NCBI RefSeq assembly: GCF_900129885.1
Contig: NZ_FQXE01000018.1
Location: forward strand, 1-64,000
Reading direction: 5' to 3'
DNA: 64,000 nucleotides
DNA from: Pollutimonas bauzanensis
Lineage (GTDB): Bacteria > Pseudomonadota > Gammaproteobacteria > Burkholderiales > Burkholderiaceae_B
Made by a program: the position numbers and the translations under genes. Each line of letters starts with the position of its first letter. Positions within the stretch are counted from its first letter, which is position 1. The notes beneath the pieces are model-generated. The model was given only the letters and a program-made list of their open reading frames with translations, had not been told where the DNA came from and ran no database searches. Positions 6,156-15,227 of the stretch are shown here, in pieces.

Positions 6156-7517
6156 ATGGATTCGATGAAAATCATATGCCCCAATGGGCACCTGGGCTTT
6201 GCGCCATTGCGCACGGCCAGTTTTGAATTGGGCGTCGGCGCGCGCCCCGACTATATTGCCGCCGATTCGGGCAGCGACGATGTGGGGCCGGTGCCGCTCG
6301 GGTCGGGCACGTCCACCAGCCCGGAATCATGGCAGCGGCACGATCTCGAGCAGATGCTGCTGGCCGCCCGCAAGCTCGGCGTGCCGATGATTATCGGCTC
6401 GGCCGGCGATACCGGCGCCAACAGCCGCGTGGATCTGTTTGTGCGCATCATCCAGGAGTTGGCGCAAAAACATGGCCTGCCCGGGTTCAAGCTGGGTTAC
6501 TTCTATTCGGAAGTGGACAAGGAAATCGTGCGCAGGAAAATGCGCGGGGGCGATACGGTCGCGGGCCTGGACGGCTACGAGGACCTGACCGAGGCAGAGC
6601 TGGATGCGACCGACCGTATCGTGGCCGTCGCGGGCGTCCACCCCTACATGAAGCTGCTCGAGGGCGGCGCGGACGTCATCATCGGCGGGCGCAGTTCAGA
6701 TGCTGCATTGTTCGCCGCGGCGGCGCTGCATGAGGGCTTCCCTCAGGACCGCGCCTATTACCTCGGAAAGGTGCTCGAATGCGCGTCATTCTGCGCCGAA
6801 CCCTATGGCGGCAAGGAGACGGTCCTGGGCGAGATTTCCCAAGACGATGTCAAGGTGACAGCCATGCATCCGGACCAGCGCTGCACGATCGCATCGGTGG
6901 CGGGACACGCGATGTACGAGCGCTCCAATCCCTATGAAGAGTTCTTTGCCGGCGGCAGGCTGGACATGGCGGATTGCCATTACGAGCAGATCAGCGAAAA
7001 GACCACGCGCATCACAGGCTCCCGCTTCGTGCCGGCGGACAGCATTCGCGTCAAGCTGGAGGGTTCCGGCAAAGTGGGGGAGCGCTTCGTCGGCTTCTGC
7101 GGGGTGCGGGACCCCTACACCATCGCCAACCTCGACCGCGTCATCAGTTGGGCGCGCGACAAAGTCCAGGAGCGTTTCGGGGATGACGGATACCAGCTGC
7201 ATTACAACGTATATGGCCGCGACGGCGTCATGGGCGAGCTGGAGCCTTTGCGCAGCCAGACGGGGCATGAGGTCGGCATCATGGTGCAGGGCGTCGCGCC
7301 GACGCTGGAAATGGCCGAGGAGCTGACGCTGACTGGCTTGCGGCAAATGTTTTATGCGCGCCTGCCCGATGTGAAGGGAACCGCGGGGTCCGTGTCGTTT
7401 CCGCTCGATGAAGTGCTGCGGGCGAGCGCCGCCTATCGCTGGACGCTGAACCACACCATTGCCGTGGACGACGCGCTGGAACTCTTTCCCACGCACATCA
7501 CTACCGCCGGCATTTGA
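6156..7517 (+). CDS. Acyclic terpene utilization AtuA-like protein (DUF1446)
   Basis: The protein belongs to the AtuA/DUF1446 family, whose members occur in terpenoid and branched-acid degradation loci; the biochemical reaction is not established. Family features include an N-terminal Gly-rich segment (LGSGTSTSPESWQRHDLE), IIGSAGDTGAN near residue 85 and ADVIIGGRSSDAA near 170. I chose ATG 6156 (MDSMKIICPNGHLGF); 6165 is nearly equivalent and a TTG at 6129 is less likely. A DUF4387 protein and a Bug receptor follow in one operon under a sigma-54 promoter, suggesting uptake and breakdown of one carboxylate. Confidence 0.85.
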   Translation: MDSMKIICPNGHLGFAPLRTASFELGVGARPDYIAADSGSDDVGPVPLGSGTSTSPESWQRHDLEQMLLAARKLGVPMIIGSAGDTGANSRVDLFVRIIQELAQKHGLPGFKLGYFYSEVDKEIVRRKMRGGDTVAGLDGYEDLTEAELDATDRIVAVAGVHPYMKLLEGGADVIIGGRSSDAALFAAAALHEGFPQDRAYYLGKVLECASFCAEPYGGKETVLGEISQDDVKVTAMHPDQRCTIASVAGHAMYERSNPYEEFFAGGRLDMADCHYEQISEKTTRITGSRFVPADSIRVKLEGSGKVGERFVGFCGVRDPYTIANLDRVISWARDKVQERFGDDGYQLHYNVYGRDGVMGELEPLRSQTGHEVGIMVQGVAPTLEMAEELTLTGLRQMFYARLPDVKGTAGSVSFPLDEVLRASAAYRWTLNHTIAVDDALELFPTHITTAGI

Positions 7518-7530
7518 AAGGAGCCGACTC

Positions 7531-7851
7531 ATGAAAACCTATCGACTGGATCAACTCGCCAAGACCATACGCAGCAAGAATGCGGGCGTCAACAAGATCA
7601 CCTTCGACGTCATCTTCCGCGACCGCGAGACCTACGACGCCGTCAAGCTGGCCAGGGCCGTCACGCGTGAAAAAGTCTGCTCGCTGTACGGAATTGCGCC
7701 GGAGCGCATCTCGGATTTCGTCGAGTACGATCCGGGGCTGGCGATCAAGTTCACGATCTACCGCAGCCGGCCCAGCGGTTCCGCGGGAGACGGCGACATT
7801 TTCGGCGCGCAGCAGTATGCCCCGCTGCTGGAATTGCCGGTCACCATGTAG
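7531..7851 (+). CDS. DUF4387 family protein
   Basis: A 106-aa protein starting at ATG 7531 after GGAG (7519-7522), 13 nt behind the AtuA-like gene. It carries the conserved LAKTIRSKNAGVNKITFDVI and FTIYRSRPSGSAGDGDIFGA motifs. DUF4387 proteins almost always accompany AtuA-like proteins and probably form a complex with them; the function is not known to me. Confidence 0.85.
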   Translation: MKTYRLDQLAKTIRSKNAGVNKITFDVIFRDRETYDAVKLARAVTREKVCSLYGIAPERISDFVEYDPGLAIKFTIYRSRPSGSAGDGDIFGAQQYAPLLELPVTM

Positions 7852-7916
7852 CCGCCTATCGCGTCGATGCAGGATGCAACAGGAATCAGAGAAAACGAAT
7901 CCACGGAGTCCCATCC

Positions 7917-8882
7917 ATGAAGCACTTGATCCATAAGATAGCGCCGGCGATGTCAGCCCTCATGCTGGCGGCCGCCGCCCAGGCCGCAACGCATATACCG
8001 TCCCAGATAACCATCATCGTGCCGTTTGGCGCGGGGGCCAGCAATGACTCGATTGCCCGTGTGATTGCGCCGGAGCTGGCCCAGCGGCTCAAGACGAACG
8101 TCATCGTTGAAAACAAAGCCGGCGCCGCGGGCGCCATCGGGTCGGCGTATGTCGCCAAGTCGGCCAGCGATGGCGCGACGCTGCTGTTGTCGTCATCGAC
8201 TTTCGTAACGTCGGCGGCGACGCAGCCCAACATACCCTATGATGCGCTGCGCAGCTTCGCGCCCGTCGCTATGATAGGCCAGGGCCCGCTGGTCATCGCC
8301 GTATCCGGCGACGGCAAGTATAAGAGCCTGGACGATGTGCTGGGCGCGGCGCGCCAGAATCCGGGCAAGCTGAATTATGGCTCTTCCGGTATCGGCTCGC
8401 TCGCCCACCTGGCGACCACGCTCATGAACAATGCGGCGGGAGTGGACATTACCCACGTGCCCTACAAGGGCGCCGCGGGGGCGGCCGGTGATCTGGCGGG
8501 CGGGCGCATTGACCTGATGCTGGCCAACTACAGCTCGCTGGCTTCCCTGCTCGAGGCCGGAAAGGTCAGGCTGGTCGCCACGACCGCGCCAGGAAAGAAT
8601 GCCGCCTTCCCGGACCTGCCGCCGGCTTCCGCGGCCATCCCCGGCTATGACGTCGATATATGGGTGGGCGTTTTCGCGCCGGCGGGCACGCCGGCGGACC
8701 TGATCGAGGCCTACAACCGGGCGTTCAATGAAATCAACCGGTCGAAACGCCTGGGCGAGCTGCTGGCGCTGGACGGCACAGAGCCCACATCGATGAGCAG
8801 CAAAGCATTCGCGCAGCGCGTGGCGAGCGACCTCGAGCGCTGGAAGGCGATCGCCGCCCGGCACAACATTACCGCAAACTGA
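7917..8882 (+). CDS. Bug-family tripartite tricarboxylate transporter substrate-binding protein
   Basis: The 321-aa protein has a signal peptide (residues 1-23, ending AAAAQA) and the Bug fold motifs: ITIIVPFGAGASNDSIAR, NVIVENKAGAAGAIGS, LNYGSSGIGSLAHL and HVPYKGAAGAAGDL. Bug proteins are periplasmic receptors for carboxylates, greatly expanded in Bordetella and relatives and often without dedicated membrane partners. It is the third gene of the sigma-54 operon and probably binds the substrate of the AtuA-like/DUF4387 pair. Its 3' end overlaps the convergent regulator by 14 nt. Confidence 0.9.
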   Translation: MKHLIHKIAPAMSALMLAAAAQAATHIPSQITIIVPFGAGASNDSIARVIAPELAQRLKTNVIVENKAGAAGAIGSAYVAKSASDGATLLLSSSTFVTSAATQPNIPYDALRSFAPVAMIGQGPLVIAVSGDGKYKSLDDVLGAARQNPGKLNYGSSGIGSLAHLATTLMNNAAGVDITHVPYKGAAGAAGDLAGGRIDLMLANYSSLASLLEAGKVRLVATTAPGKNAAFPDLPPASAAIPGYDVDIWVGVFAPAGTPADLIEAYNRAFNEINRSKRLGELLALDGTEPTSMSSKAFAQRVASDLERWKAIAARHNITAN

Positions 8883-9912
8883 GCCCCAGTTTATTCATCT
8901 GGTGCCGCAGGGCGTGCCGCGAAAGGCCTAGCAGGCTGGCGGCGCGGGACAGATTGCCCTCGCTGTCCTGCAATGCGCGCTCGATCAGCGCTTTCTGGAA
9001 GCTGGCCGTCTGCGAGAAGTAGTCCTGCGCGGCGCCTGGCGCCGGCACGCCCGGCGCCGGCGCCGCGTCGGCGCCCGCCCCGCCTGAAGGCCGCGCCCCC
9101 GCCGCTTCGCGCACGATACGCTGAGGAAGATGCGCTGGACGTATGCATTCGCCTTCCTCCAGGATGCAGATCCGCTCGAGCAGGTTGCTGAGCTCGCGCA
9201 CATTCCCGGGCCAGCGATATTGCCGGAAGATCTCGCGCACGGCGGGGTCTATCCGCGTAAACCGGCTCTCGTGCAGGGCATTGAATTTTTTCAGGAACTG
9301 ATCTGCCAGCACGAAGACGTCATCGCCGCGCTCGCGCAGCGGGGGAATGTTGATGGAAACCACCTGCAGCCGATAATAGAGATCGTCCCGGAACCTGCCT
9401 GCCGCGACCTCGCTGAGCAGGATCTTGTTCGTGGCGGCAATGAATCTCGCGTTGGTGGAGAGTTCCTGTACCGAGCCGATGCGCCGGAATCGCCGGGTAT
9501 CGAGCAGCGTCAGAATCTTCGCCTGCATGATGGGATCCAGTTCCCGTACCTCGTCGAGAAACACGCTCCCGCCGTTCGCGATTTCCAGCAAACCCACCTT
9601 CCGCTCCACGGCGCCGGTGAACGCCCCGCGCTCATGGCCGAAAAGCTCGGATTCCAGCAAGTTGCCGGGTATGGCCGCGCAATTGATTTCCGTGAAATTG
9701 TGCTGTGCCCGGCTGGATTGCGCGTGCAGCGCCCGGGCGACCAGGCCCTTGCCCGAACCGGTTTCTCCATAAACGAGCACAATGCCCGCCTTGCTGCGCG
9801 CCACGCGCGCAACGAGATTGCGCAGATCGGCGACGGCGGGATGGTTGCCCACGATGGCGCAGTCGTCAGGCGGCGACTGCGGCGATTGTTCGATCATGCG
9901 GGAACGGCTCAT
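8869..9912 (-). CDS. Sigma-54-dependent transcriptional activator without N-terminal sensor domain
   Basis: The 347-aa protein consists of an AAA+ sigma-54-interaction domain and a Fis-type HTH. Walker A GETGSGKG lies at residues 49-56, the sigma-54 contact loop GAFTGA at 96-101 and Walker B VFLDE at 117-121; the usual GEL after it reads REL. A Pro/Ala-rich linker follows, then the C-terminal HTH (NLSRAASLLGLSRHALRHQM). No receiver, GAF or PAS domain is present, as in PspF. The sigma-54 promoter and inverted repeat upstream of the convergent operon are its likely target. The ATG at 9912 is used; Met-6 is an alternative. Confidence 0.9.
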   Translation of the reverse strand: MSRSRMIEQSPQSPPDDCAIVGNHPAVADLRNLVARVARSKAGIVLVYGETGSGKGLVARALHAQSSRAQHNFTEINCAAIPGNLLESELFGHERGAFTGAVERKVGLLEIANGGSVFLDEVRELDPIMQAKILTLLDTRRFRRIGSVQELSTNARFIAATNKILLSEVAAGRFRDDLYYRLQVVSINIPPLRERGDDVFVLADQFLKKFNALHESRFTRIDPAVREIFRQYRWPGNVRELSNLLERICILEEGECIRPAHLPQRIVREAAGARPSGGAGADAAPAPGVPAPGAAQDYFSQTASFQKALIERALQDSEGNLSRAASLLGLSRHALRHQMNKLGLSLR

Positions 9913-10213
9913 CGGTGACCCTGGTCAGGAATTCGTGGGCTGGCCAGCCCTTCGGGCGCTTGAGCGCAAGAGTACACGCAATCGCCCGGCCGGCGCTAGC
10001 TCCAGGAAATTGCATCGCAGCTATCCTCCCTAAGTCAGCCAGCGATGGCGGCAAAGCGCCTGCTCTGACGCAGGCTGACTCCAATTCTGGCTTGCAGTAC
10101 GATGCCGGCGCAAGCCCTCGGTGCGACCTCTGCGCAAGCATGCCCCCGAGGGCATCGTCTTTTCCAGGCCTGGAATTTCCGCCTGCGGCGATCTTCGTTA
10201 TCGTCCAACCACA
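9913..10213. other. Intergenic region with an 8-bp inverted repeat
   Basis: This 301-base region separates the minus-strand comF end from the minus-strand activator start. It contains AGTCAGCC (10033-10040) and GGCTGACT (10073-10080) as a perfect inverted repeat with a 32-nt GC-rich spacer. A small hairpin, ATGCCC-CCGA-GGGCAT (10140-10155), is followed by CGTCTTTT on the plus strand. No ORF is convincing. It must hold the activator's promoter. Confidence 0.5.
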
Positions 10214-11056
10214 TCACGCCACATCCTCGCTTGCAAGACCGCCGCCCCCGAGAACCGCATGGGCGGGCACGTAGCCGTTTGCGCCCCGCGCGGCGGGCGT
10301 GCGGGCCAGGACCAGGCCGCAGACCGATGCGGCCCCGGCCGCCCTGAATTCCTGGGCGATGCTGTGCAGCGTGCTGCCGGTGGTGAGCACGTCGTCCACC
10401 ACGGCGATGGCTGCGCCCGGCACCGGCCGCGGGCAGGCGTACAGGGACCGCACGCCACTGGCCCGCTCCCTGCGCTTCAGGCGCGTCTGCCGGCGGCCTT
10501 CGCGGGCGCGCAGCAGGAGTTCGGGCCGATAGGCCAGGCCCAGTTGCCTGGACAGGCAGCGGGCGACTTCCGCTGCGGGATTGAAGCCGCGCTCCATGAT
10601 GGAAGCCCGGCTGGCGGGCACCGGAACCAGGATGGCATGCCCAGGCAGAGGCGGCGCCGCGCGGCGCGCGGCGTCGGCCAGCAGGCCAGCCAGCATGCCC
10701 GCGCTGGTGAAGCGCCGGCCGGTCTTCAGGTAGTGGATCAACAGGTCGCCGGGCGGCGCGTAATCGAAAGCGGCGATGGCGCGGTCGAAGGCCGGCGGGC
10801 GCGGCGCGCAGTCCGGGCATGGCTGGCGCCCGTCCAGGGCCAGGCAGCACACGGGGCAGCGCGGCAGGCCACCGGCCATGGACCGCAGCACGGCGGCATG
10901 GCAAAACCCGCAAAGGCCGCCCCGCGCCCTGCCCTGGCACAGGGCGCATGCGCCCGGCACCTGGGCGATGCCGGCGCGGCAGGCGGCGGCCAGCCGGCCG
11001 CCCAGGCTCATGGAAAGGTGGCGCGCCAATTCGCGCAAGGCTGGCAGATCGGCCAT
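10214..11056 (-). CDS. comF: ComF family phosphoribosyltransferase-like protein
   Basis: The start ATG 11056 (MADLPALRELARHLSMSLGG) is chosen; an upstream in-frame ATG at 11146 would add 30 atypical residues. The 280-aa protein has two N-terminal Cys pairs of a zinc ribbon (CALC and CGFC; CPVC and CPDC) and a C-terminal type I PRTase domain with the PRPP loop AIAVVDDVLTTGSTLHS. ComF acts with ComFA in DNA uptake in competent bacteria; its exact reaction is unclear. It is divergent from the bioC-like gene. Two fragments of a second copy lie at 3912-4019 and 5868-5935. Confidence 0.9.
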   Translation of the reverse strand: MADLPALRELARHLSMSLGGRLAAACRAGIAQVPGACALCQGRARGGLCGFCHAAVLRSMAGGLPRCPVCCLALDGRQPCPDCAPRPPAFDRAIAAFDYAPPGDLLIHYLKTGRRFTSAGMLAGLLADAARRAAPPLPGHAILVPVPASRASIMERGFNPAAEVARCLSRQLGLAYRPELLLRAREGRRQTRLKRRERASGVRSLYACPRPVPGAAIAVVDDVLTTGSTLHSIAQEFRAAGAASVCGLVLARTPAARGANGYVPAHAVLGGGGLASEDVA

Positions 11057-11164
11057 AATAGTATTCCGTTGAATGACAGACGGAATTGCGCCCGGCATCG
11101 CGGCGGCAACCCCGCCCGTATCTGAGCACAGTCCCTTTCCACACACCAGACCCTTCGCCCATAA

Positions 11165-12121
11165 ATGTCACAGCCACCTTCACTGCGCGTCAGTTCCGCC
11201 CACGTCAGCCTGCAGTTCGCCCGCCGCAGCCCGCTGGACGCGGCCCAGTTCCTGTACGGCGAAGTCGCGCAGCGCATGCTGCAGCGCTTGAGCTATATAC
11301 GCATCAAGCCGCTGACGGTGCTGGACGCGGGTTGCGGCGCCGGCCACGCGCTGGAGCCCCTGCGCGCGCGCTACGCCGATCTGGACTACAAGGGCCTGGA
11401 CAACTGCGCCGCGCTGCTGGACGCCGCGCGCGAGCGCTACCTGGCCAAGCCGGGCTTCTGGCAAAAGCTGCGCAACAAGCCCACGCCGCCGGCGGCGTTC
11501 ATCCAGGCCGACATGGCGCAATCGGGCTTGCCTCCGGAAAGCCTCGACCTGGTATGGTCCAACATGGCCTTGCACTGGCATCCCGAGCCCCACCAGGTGC
11601 TGGGCGAATGGCGGCGGGTGCTGAAACCCGGCGCCCTGGTGATGTTCTCGTCCTTGGGCCCGGGCTCGCTCGCCGAGCTGCGCCGCGCCATTGTCGAGGC
11701 CGACCTTCACACCGCCACGCCGCAATATGTGGACATGCACGATTTCGGGGACCTGCTGATCGAGCGGGGTTTTTCCGACCCGGTCATGGACCAGGAAATC
11801 CTGACCCTGACCTATCGCACGCCGGAAAAACTGCTGGAAGACATGCGCGCGCTGGGCGGCAACCCCAGCCTGGACCGCCGGCCCGGCCTGGCCGGCAAGC
11901 AATGGCGCCTAAGGCTGCTGAACGCGCTGGAGCGCCAGCGTCACCTGGACGGCACCATACACCTGACCCTGGAAGTCGCCTATGGCCATGCCTGGCGCTC
12001 CGCCAGCATGCGCGGCATGTTCGGGGAAACTCGGATATCGGTGGGTTCCATAGGGCGGGCCGGCGACGATCCCAACGCCGCCCCCCGGCCCACCGTCAGG
12101 CCGCGCAAGGCCGATGAATGA
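11165..12121 (+). CDS. BioC-like SAM-dependent methyltransferase
   Basis: A 318-aa class I methyltransferase: motif I LTVLDAGCGAGHALEPL near residue 50, an acidic LDNCAALLDAAR in motif II position, and LDLVWSNMALHWHPEPHQVL near 130, the pattern of BioC (malonyl-ACP O-methyltransferase, first step of pimelate synthesis for biotin). No other biotin gene is nearby, so the exact role is uncertain. It is divergent from comF, the arrangement I know from Bordetella-type genomes. The extended C-terminal tail (PRPTVRPRKADE) looks disordered. Confidence 0.8.
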   Translation: MSQPPSLRVSSAHVSLQFARRSPLDAAQFLYGEVAQRMLQRLSYIRIKPLTVLDAGCGAGHALEPLRARYADLDYKGLDNCAALLDAARERYLAKPGFWQKLRNKPTPPAAFIQADMAQSGLPPESLDLVWSNMALHWHPEPHQVLGEWRRVLKPGALVMFSSLGPGSLAELRRAIVEADLHTATPQYVDMHDFGDLLIERGFSDPVMDQEILTLTYRTPEKLLEDMRALGGNPSLDRRPGLAGKQWRLRLLNALERQRHLDGTIHLTLEVAYGHAWRSASMRGMFGETRISVGSIGRAGDDPNAAPRPTVRPRKADE

Positions 12122-12131
12122 CGAAACCGAT

Positions 12132-12827
12132 TCAAGAAGCCAGGTTCTTCTTGCGGGAAGAATCGATTCCCAGTTGCTTGAGCTTGCGGTACAAGTGGGT
12201 GCGCTCCAGGCCGGTCTTTTCCGATACCCGCGTCATGCTGTGGTTCTCGCGGCCCAGATGGTATTCGAAATAAATCCGCTCGAACTCGTCGCGCGCGTCG
12301 CGCAGGGGCTGGTCCAGGGAAATCCCGCCCAGCAGTGAATGGTTCAGGTCGGGGGCGGGTTCCGCAAGCTCGGGCACCGGGGCGGTGGTCAGGGCTTGCG
12401 CGTGATCCGCGCGCCGCTCGACCGCCGGCATGCGCGCCGCGGCCACCAGCGCCGGCGTCACCACCGGCCGCGCCAAGCCCGCGGCCACCGTCTTGAGCAG
12501 CTTCTGCAGCGTGATGGGCTTTTCAAGGAAATCCACCGCGCCGATGCGCGTGGCCTCGACAGCCGTGTCCACCGTGGCGTGGCCGCTCATCATGATGACC
12601 GGCATATCCAGCAAGCCCTGCGAGCCCCATTCCTTCAGCAGGCTCACCCCGTCGGTGTCCGGCATCCAGATATCGAGCAAGACCAGGTCCGGCCGGGCGC
12701 GCAGGCGCGCAGCGCGCGCCTGCGCGGCGTTTTCCGCAAGTTCGACCGTGTGCCCTTCATCGTAGAGAATCTCGGATAAAAGTTCACGGATACCAATTTC
12801 GTCGTCAACAACCAGAATTCTGGCCAT
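12132..12827 (-). CDS. ntrX: NtrX-like response regulator (receiver plus Fis HTH)
   Basis: A receiver domain spans residues 1-120 with the acidic pair D8-D9, phosphoacceptor D52 (LVLLDIWMPD) and K103 (FLEKPIT). A Pro/Ala-rich linker follows, then a C-terminal Fis-type HTH (MTRVSEKTGLERTHLYRKLK). The central AAA+ sigma-54 domain of classical NtrX is absent; short NtrX forms occur in Burkholderiales. It lies 39 nt downstream of ntrY and is presumably co-transcribed and phosphorylated by it. Confidence 0.9.
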   Translation of the reverse strand: MARILVVDDEIGIRELLSEILYDEGHTVELAENAAQARAARLRARPDLVLLDIWMPDTDGVSLLKEWGSQGLLDMPVIMMSGHATVDTAVEATRIGAVDFLEKPITLQKLLKTVAAGLARPVVTPALVAAARMPAVERRADHAQALTTAPVPELAEPAPDLNHSLLGGISLDQPLRDARDEFERIYFEYHLGRENHSMTRVSEKTGLERTHLYRKLKQLGIDSSRKKNLAS

Positions 12828-12866
12828 AAAGCGTCACCCTACCTATTTTTCCGCATTATCGTTCCC

Positions 12867-15227
12867 TTACGCATCTACGTCCAGCGTGGACGCAGAATCC
12901 GCAAGGCGCGTCAAGAGGATGGAAATGCGTGCTCCCCCTTCACGGCGGTTCGAAACATCGATCCGGCCGCCGTGTTCCTCGATAATCTTTTTAACTATAG
13001 CAAGACCCAGGCCCGTCCCCGTTGCCTTGGTCGTCACATAAGGCTCAAAAACACGCGTCAGCACTTGCGCGGCAAAGCCCGGCCCGTTGTCGGACACCGT
13101 AAGCCGCACAGCCAGATGCTCGGCGCCGTCATCCGTGCTGGACCGCGTCAGCTTAGTCTGCACATAAATCCGCGCGTCGGCAAGCGGCCTGTCCTGGGTC
13201 GCCGCATCGCGCGCATTGGCCAGCAAATTGTGTATCACCTGCCGCAGCTGGGTCGGATCGCCTTCGATCACCGGCACTTCGGAATCGAACTCGACTTCTA
13301 TGCGTATGCTGTGCCCGTCGTCGCGCACATTGCCGCCGACCGGATCCCAGCCATACAAGGTCAGCACTTCGGCAATCAGATTATTGATATTAATATGCTG
13401 CATCTGCGCTGGCGGCGTACGGGCGTACTCGCGGAAATCGTCGACCATTTTTTTGAGCGAGGCCACCTGGTTGACGATTGTATTCGTAGAACGCGTCAAT
13501 ATGGCGGCATCGGCGGCATTTAATCGGCCGGCCAGTTTCATGGCCAGCCGCTCGGCCGACAATTGTATGGGCGTCAGCGGGTTCTTGATCTCGTGCGCCA
13601 GGCGCCGCGCCACCTCGCCCCAGGCCACGGTCCGATTGGCCGAGATGACTTCGCTGATGTCGTCGAACACCACCAGATAGCCATTGCCGCGCCCGTCGAC
13701 GCGCAAATGCGTGCCCCGCGCCAGCAAGGTCACGATGTGCTTCTTGGTTTCGTTGTCGGTGGCCGCTTCCAGCTCGAGCTCGAACTGCTGCTGCCAATAC
13801 AGGCGCTCGGACCCCACCGCCGTGTGCGCCGCGAAGGCCTGGCGTATCAATTGCGACAGCGCGAACGCGCCATCCACGGTTTCCAGGGGCCGGCCCTTCA
13901 CCGAGCGCAGGTCCACCCGCAAGATGCTTTGCGCGCCCTGGTTGAACATGGTCACGCGGAACATTTCGTCGAACACCAGCACGCCCGACGACAGATTGCT
14001 GAGCACCGATTCCAGGTAGACATTGGACCGCTCCAGCTGCTGGCGGTTGTTCTCCACCATCTGGCGGGCCTCGTCCAGCTGGCGCGTCATGGCGTTGAAC
14101 GACCGTGTCAGCTGCCCGATTTCGTCCTTGGCGGGCGGCTCGGGCAAAGGCCGGTAATCGCCCACCCCCACCGCCTGCGTGCCGGCCGCCAGGGCCAGCA
14201 AGGGCCGCACCAGGCGCCGCGACACCGCCAGGGCCGCGGCGACCGCCGCGAACACGGCCACGATCAGCGCCAGGGTCAGCGTGATGCCGTACAGCTTGCG
14301 CAAGCCCAGGCGCGAGAGGGCCAGTTCCTGGTAGTCGCGAAAGCCCTGCTGCACCTGGTTGGCGTTGCGCGCGATCTGGTCCGGCACCGGCTGTATCACC
14401 TGCAGCCAGCGCGTATCCGGCGCCACGCCCAGGGTGGTCGTCAGGCGGTCCGGCGTGCTCAGCGGGATCACCACGCGCAGGCGCAGCCCGTTGCTGTCGG
14501 GCTCGTCCGGCTCCGCCTTGGCCGCGCTCTCGCCGGCCTCGGCGGCCGCGTAGCCGCGCGAAATCCTGAGCTGGTTCATGACGCTGGACGGCGGCAGGTC
14601 GGGCAGCAACTGCCCATAGGCCGACGAAGAAAACCCCACCAGCCGGCCATTGCCGGTGAACACCATGGCTTCGGTCACGCCGCTGCTCTCGCGCAGGCGC
14701 GTGATCGCCAGCCCCATGTCCGCATCGCTGCCGCTGCCCAGCCGGGCGGCCATATCCTTGGCGCGGGCGTTCAGGTCATTCAATTGCGAATCCAGCGCGG
14801 CGCGCCCCAGGTTCAGGCCGGCTTCCAGCGCGCTGTCGACCCGCACGTTGAACCAGGACTCGATCGAGCGCGACATGAACTGCACCGACAATACGTAAAT
14901 CAAGGCGCCCGGCAGGATGCCTATCAGCGTGAAGAACAGGGCGAAGCGGGCCGTCAGGCGCGCGCCGAACTGCCGCCTGCGGATCTGGCGCAGCAGGCGC
15001 GCGGCCAGCACCACCACCCAGAAAACCAGGGCGACGGCCAGAATGCCGTTGAGCACCAGCAAGGTGTCGTACTGCTGCGCATAGCGCGAGGCATTGCCGG
15101 TGGACCACACCAGCAGGGCCAGCAAGGCCAGCGCGCTGCCCGCCGCGACAGCCAGCGCAGCGCGCAAGCCCCACCTGACTAATGTCGGGGCGCGTCGAGT
15201 GAGATCGAAAAAGTGAAATTTTTCCAT
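12867..15227 (-). CDS. ntrY: NtrY-like membrane sensor histidine kinase
   Basis: The 786-aa kinase has several N-terminal membrane segments (around residues 18-45, 55-75, 90-115 and about 310), a periplasmic loop, a HAMP segment (RLVRPLLALAAGTQAVGVGD), a PAS-like domain (YLESVLSNLSSGVLVFDEMF), the phosphoacceptor box RLAHEIKNPLTPIQLSAERL and HATPase motifs (DNGPGF, GTGLGLAIVKK). NtrY/NtrX pairs respond to nitrogen, redox or envelope signals. The gene start overlaps the upstream DUF4390 gene by 49 nt, so they are translationally coupled. Confidence 0.92.
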   Translation of the reverse strand: MEKFHFFDLTRRAPTLVRWGLRAALAVAAGSALALLALLVWSTGNASRYAQQYDTLLVLNGILAVALVFWVVVLAARLLRQIRRRQFGARLTARFALFFTLIGILPGALIYVLSVQFMSRSIESWFNVRVDSALEAGLNLGRAALDSQLNDLNARAKDMAARLGSGSDADMGLAITRLRESSGVTEAMVFTGNGRLVGFSSSAYGQLLPDLPPSSVMNQLRISRGYAAAEAGESAAKAEPDEPDSNGLRLRVVIPLSTPDRLTTTLGVAPDTRWLQVIQPVPDQIARNANQVQQGFRDYQELALSRLGLRKLYGITLTLALIVAVFAAVAAALAVSRRLVRPLLALAAGTQAVGVGDYRPLPEPPAKDEIGQLTRSFNAMTRQLDEARQMVENNRQQLERSNVYLESVLSNLSSGVLVFDEMFRVTMFNQGAQSILRVDLRSVKGRPLETVDGAFALSQLIRQAFAAHTAVGSERLYWQQQFELELEAATDNETKKHIVTLLARGTHLRVDGRGNGYLVVFDDISEVISANRTVAWGEVARRLAHEIKNPLTPIQLSAERLAMKLAGRLNAADAAILTRSTNTIVNQVASLKKMVDDFREYARTPPAQMQHININNLIAEVLTLYGWDPVGGNVRDDGHSIRIEVEFDSEVPVIEGDPTQLRQVIHNLLANARDAATQDRPLADARIYVQTKLTRSSTDDGAEHLAVRLTVSDNGPGFAAQVLTRVFEPYVTTKATGTGLGLAIVKKIIEEHGGRIDVSNRREGGARISILLTRLADSASTLDVDA

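Noticed and set aside
10140-10163. ATGCCC-CCGA-GGGCAT followed by CGTCTTTT as a terminator
   Set aside because: No plus-strand gene ends upstream; on the minus strand the T-run is missing. Kept only as a note.
13563-15182. Plus-strand ORF of 539 codons opposite ntrY
   Set aside because: Gln/His/Arg-rich shadow; ntrY on the other strand has complete kinase motifs.
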